The position numbers and the translations under genes are program-made. The notes under the pieces are model-generated. The model was given only the letters and a program-made list of their open reading frames with translations, was not told where the DNA came from and ran no database searches. Shown here one piece after another: positions 62,694-64,000 of a stretch of DNA of 64,000 nt. Origin of the DNA: Steinernema hermaphroditum (taxonomy: Eukaryota; Nematoda; Chromadorea; Rhabditida; Steinernematidae); NCBI GenBank assembly GCA_030435675.1, contig CM059625.1, forward strand, positions 9,424,001 through 9,488,000, given 5' to 3'. Position 1 is the stretch's first letter, and each line of letters opens with the position of its first letter.

Positions 62694-63140
62694 GAAAACT
62701 TCAGATTCTGAACTGTCTGCCTGACATGCACTCCGTTCGAAGTGTCAGAACAACCAATGAGACGGCGATATACGATATGTCACGAGTCGACTGTAGTTGA
62801 TCGGCCATTGTCTAACCTTTCGCAAACAGCAAAGCTATTTGCATCTCCTAGCCGAACAACGACAGCAAAAACCAATGGAAATGTAATGCGCTTTTTATTA
62901 GAATTCCCTGATGGAGACGCGGTATGTATATGTACAATGTTCTAAGCACCTTTGACCTGATGAGTAAAGCAATGATAGAGAATTTTTGAGATGAAATGTA
63001 ATAAAACTTTGATTGAGAGTTGTCAGAATGGCAACGTTGGAAGTGAGTTGAAGTAACGAGCATTAAAGTTGAGCATGGGACCCATATTCCGATGTGTAAA
63101 TGCAGGAAGTAGTTTAGAAGGACAGAGCGATGCATGCATA

Positions 63141-63960
63141 CTACTGCACGGATTCGGCTAGGCCTTCTTCTTTCAGAGACAGTGCAATTTGCCGGCATTC
63201 TGAATTTTTGCACTCGATCGCCCTGAAAGTCATGTTATGTGGAAGCAATAATTGAGCAAATCAAACTCTGTGATCATGGTCAGCTCGTTCTTGAGAAGAT
63301 CGATTTCGTTCGAAATGTTGCTGCTCTTTTCTAGCTCCTTCCTGTATTCGTGTGGCCAATCGGTAGTCTTCAAAGAGTCGAGGACTGTGCGTAAATTAGC
63401 CTGAAAGTAACGATTATCTTTATTCCGACTATCCTAGATATACATGCTGCTTTGTTAGCTGTAGAAGTTCAAGGTGGTCGTTGTTTCGCAGGTTGTTGTC
63501 CAGCGAAGCCATGTATTGTTTCTGTTCCCGAATAGCATCGCTGAAATCTGTACAATAGAACGGGTATACACTTAAACATTGCTACCTTTGCGATTGCAGA
63601 AGAACTTCGAGCTCTGTTCTGCTGAGATTTAGAGACGAGATGAATAAGTCGTTCGAATCTTTTGAGAATGTCGAGGTTACGACATCTTCCAAACCGTTGG
63701 GATGAACTGGATAGAGCATTGCATGCCTTCTTCTGATGAAATCGTGATATGCTGAATTCTGTCCTCTTACGGTGGTAGATTTCCGGAATACCTGGCGGTG
63801 GACCGTTTCTTTCTTCATATTCTATCTCCTTATGCAGTGGGTGTTCTGCGTTCATGAATGAAGCGGTTGCGATGTCGTCGATTTCTCTCAGTTCGAACTC
63901 AACGTCCTGGGTCTTCGCGTCTGATTTCCAGGGACGCTCGCTCGGTGCCAATGTCTTTTC
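63141..63960 (-). CDS. Coiled-coil protein of unknown function (3' part; start lies beyond 64000)
   Basis: Five exons on the minus strand, joined in phase. The first begins at an AG acceptor at 63961-63962 (EKTLAPSERPWKSD...), so the 5' end is outside the window. A 40-nt intron after NGPPP joins AYHDFIRRRHAMLYPVHPNG. A helical stretch follows (LNLSRTELEVLLQSQR, then REQKQYMASLDNNLRNND and KELEKSSNISNEIDLLKNEL), ending CRQIALSLKEEGLAESVQ at 63141. The repeated Leu/Glu/Asn helices suggest a coiled coil. I do not recognise the family. Confidence 0.65.
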
Positions 63961-64000
63961 CTGCAAATTTTAAATTATAGCATGTGATAACACAAATGAG

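Overview
The window is nuclear DNA from a nematode. Genes are split by many short introns, mostly about 40-60 nt, with GT..TTTCAG/TTTTAG borders. Candidate trans-splice acceptors sit just upstream of several start codons, and AATAAA signals follow stops. The gene content is nematode-specific: a cuticular collagen, FLP-2 and FLP-3 FMRFamide-like precursors, a fused NADH glutamate synthase and tandem cysteine-rich secreted proteins. The species cannot be named from the sequence. From memory, most recognisable genes (rhgf-1, the W07E11 glutamate synthase with flp-2 and flp-3, lgl-1, the neuralized homologue, a Met-like receptor) lie on chromosome X in C. elegans, so this looks like a piece of the ancestral nematode X block.

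Layout. 1-2025: no gene seen. 2026-4037 (+): PDF neuropeptide receptor pdfr-1, nine exons. 5682-6933 (+): cuticle collagen. 7331-7669 (-): small helical protein, weakly Mediator-30-like. 7919-9929 (-): orphan rhodopsin-class GPCR. 9930-13888: gene-poor, with two adjacent stem-loops near 13.45 kb. 13889-14086 (-): small helical ORF. 14386-15382 (+): F-box protein, tail to tail with 15863-21821 (-), the PDZ-RGSL-C1-DH-PH RhoGEF rhgf-1. 21822-27518: mostly non-coding.

27519-37279 (+): single-chain glutamate synthase. Its one large intron (about 2.05 kb) holds flp-3 and flp-2 on the opposite strand. 38965-39806 and 40454-41336 (+): tandem secreted paralogues. 44005-44346 (+): a small unassigned precursor that looks like a neuropeptide gene with a Cys-Arg-Trp-Lys-Leu-Cys ring. 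44543-47996 (-): lgl-1. 49256-51926 (+): long-chain acyl-CoA synthetase, divergent from lgl-1. 53021-55391 (+): neuralized-type RING E3 ligase. 56147-59987 (-): Sema/IPT receptor tyrosine kinase with an abnormal catalytic-loop exon junction. 61245-62693 (-): cysteine-rich secreted protein. 63141-63960 (-): 3' part of a coiled-coil protein that runs off the window.

The genes do not form an operon. Two themes stand out. One is neuropeptide signalling: a PDF receptor, an orphan GPCR, flp-2, flp-3 and the new precursor. The other is cell polarity and cytoskeletal control: RhoGEF, Lgl and the receptor kinase. All gene models were built by hand from splice phase and protein similarity. Exon borders are given where the phase arithmetic closed.
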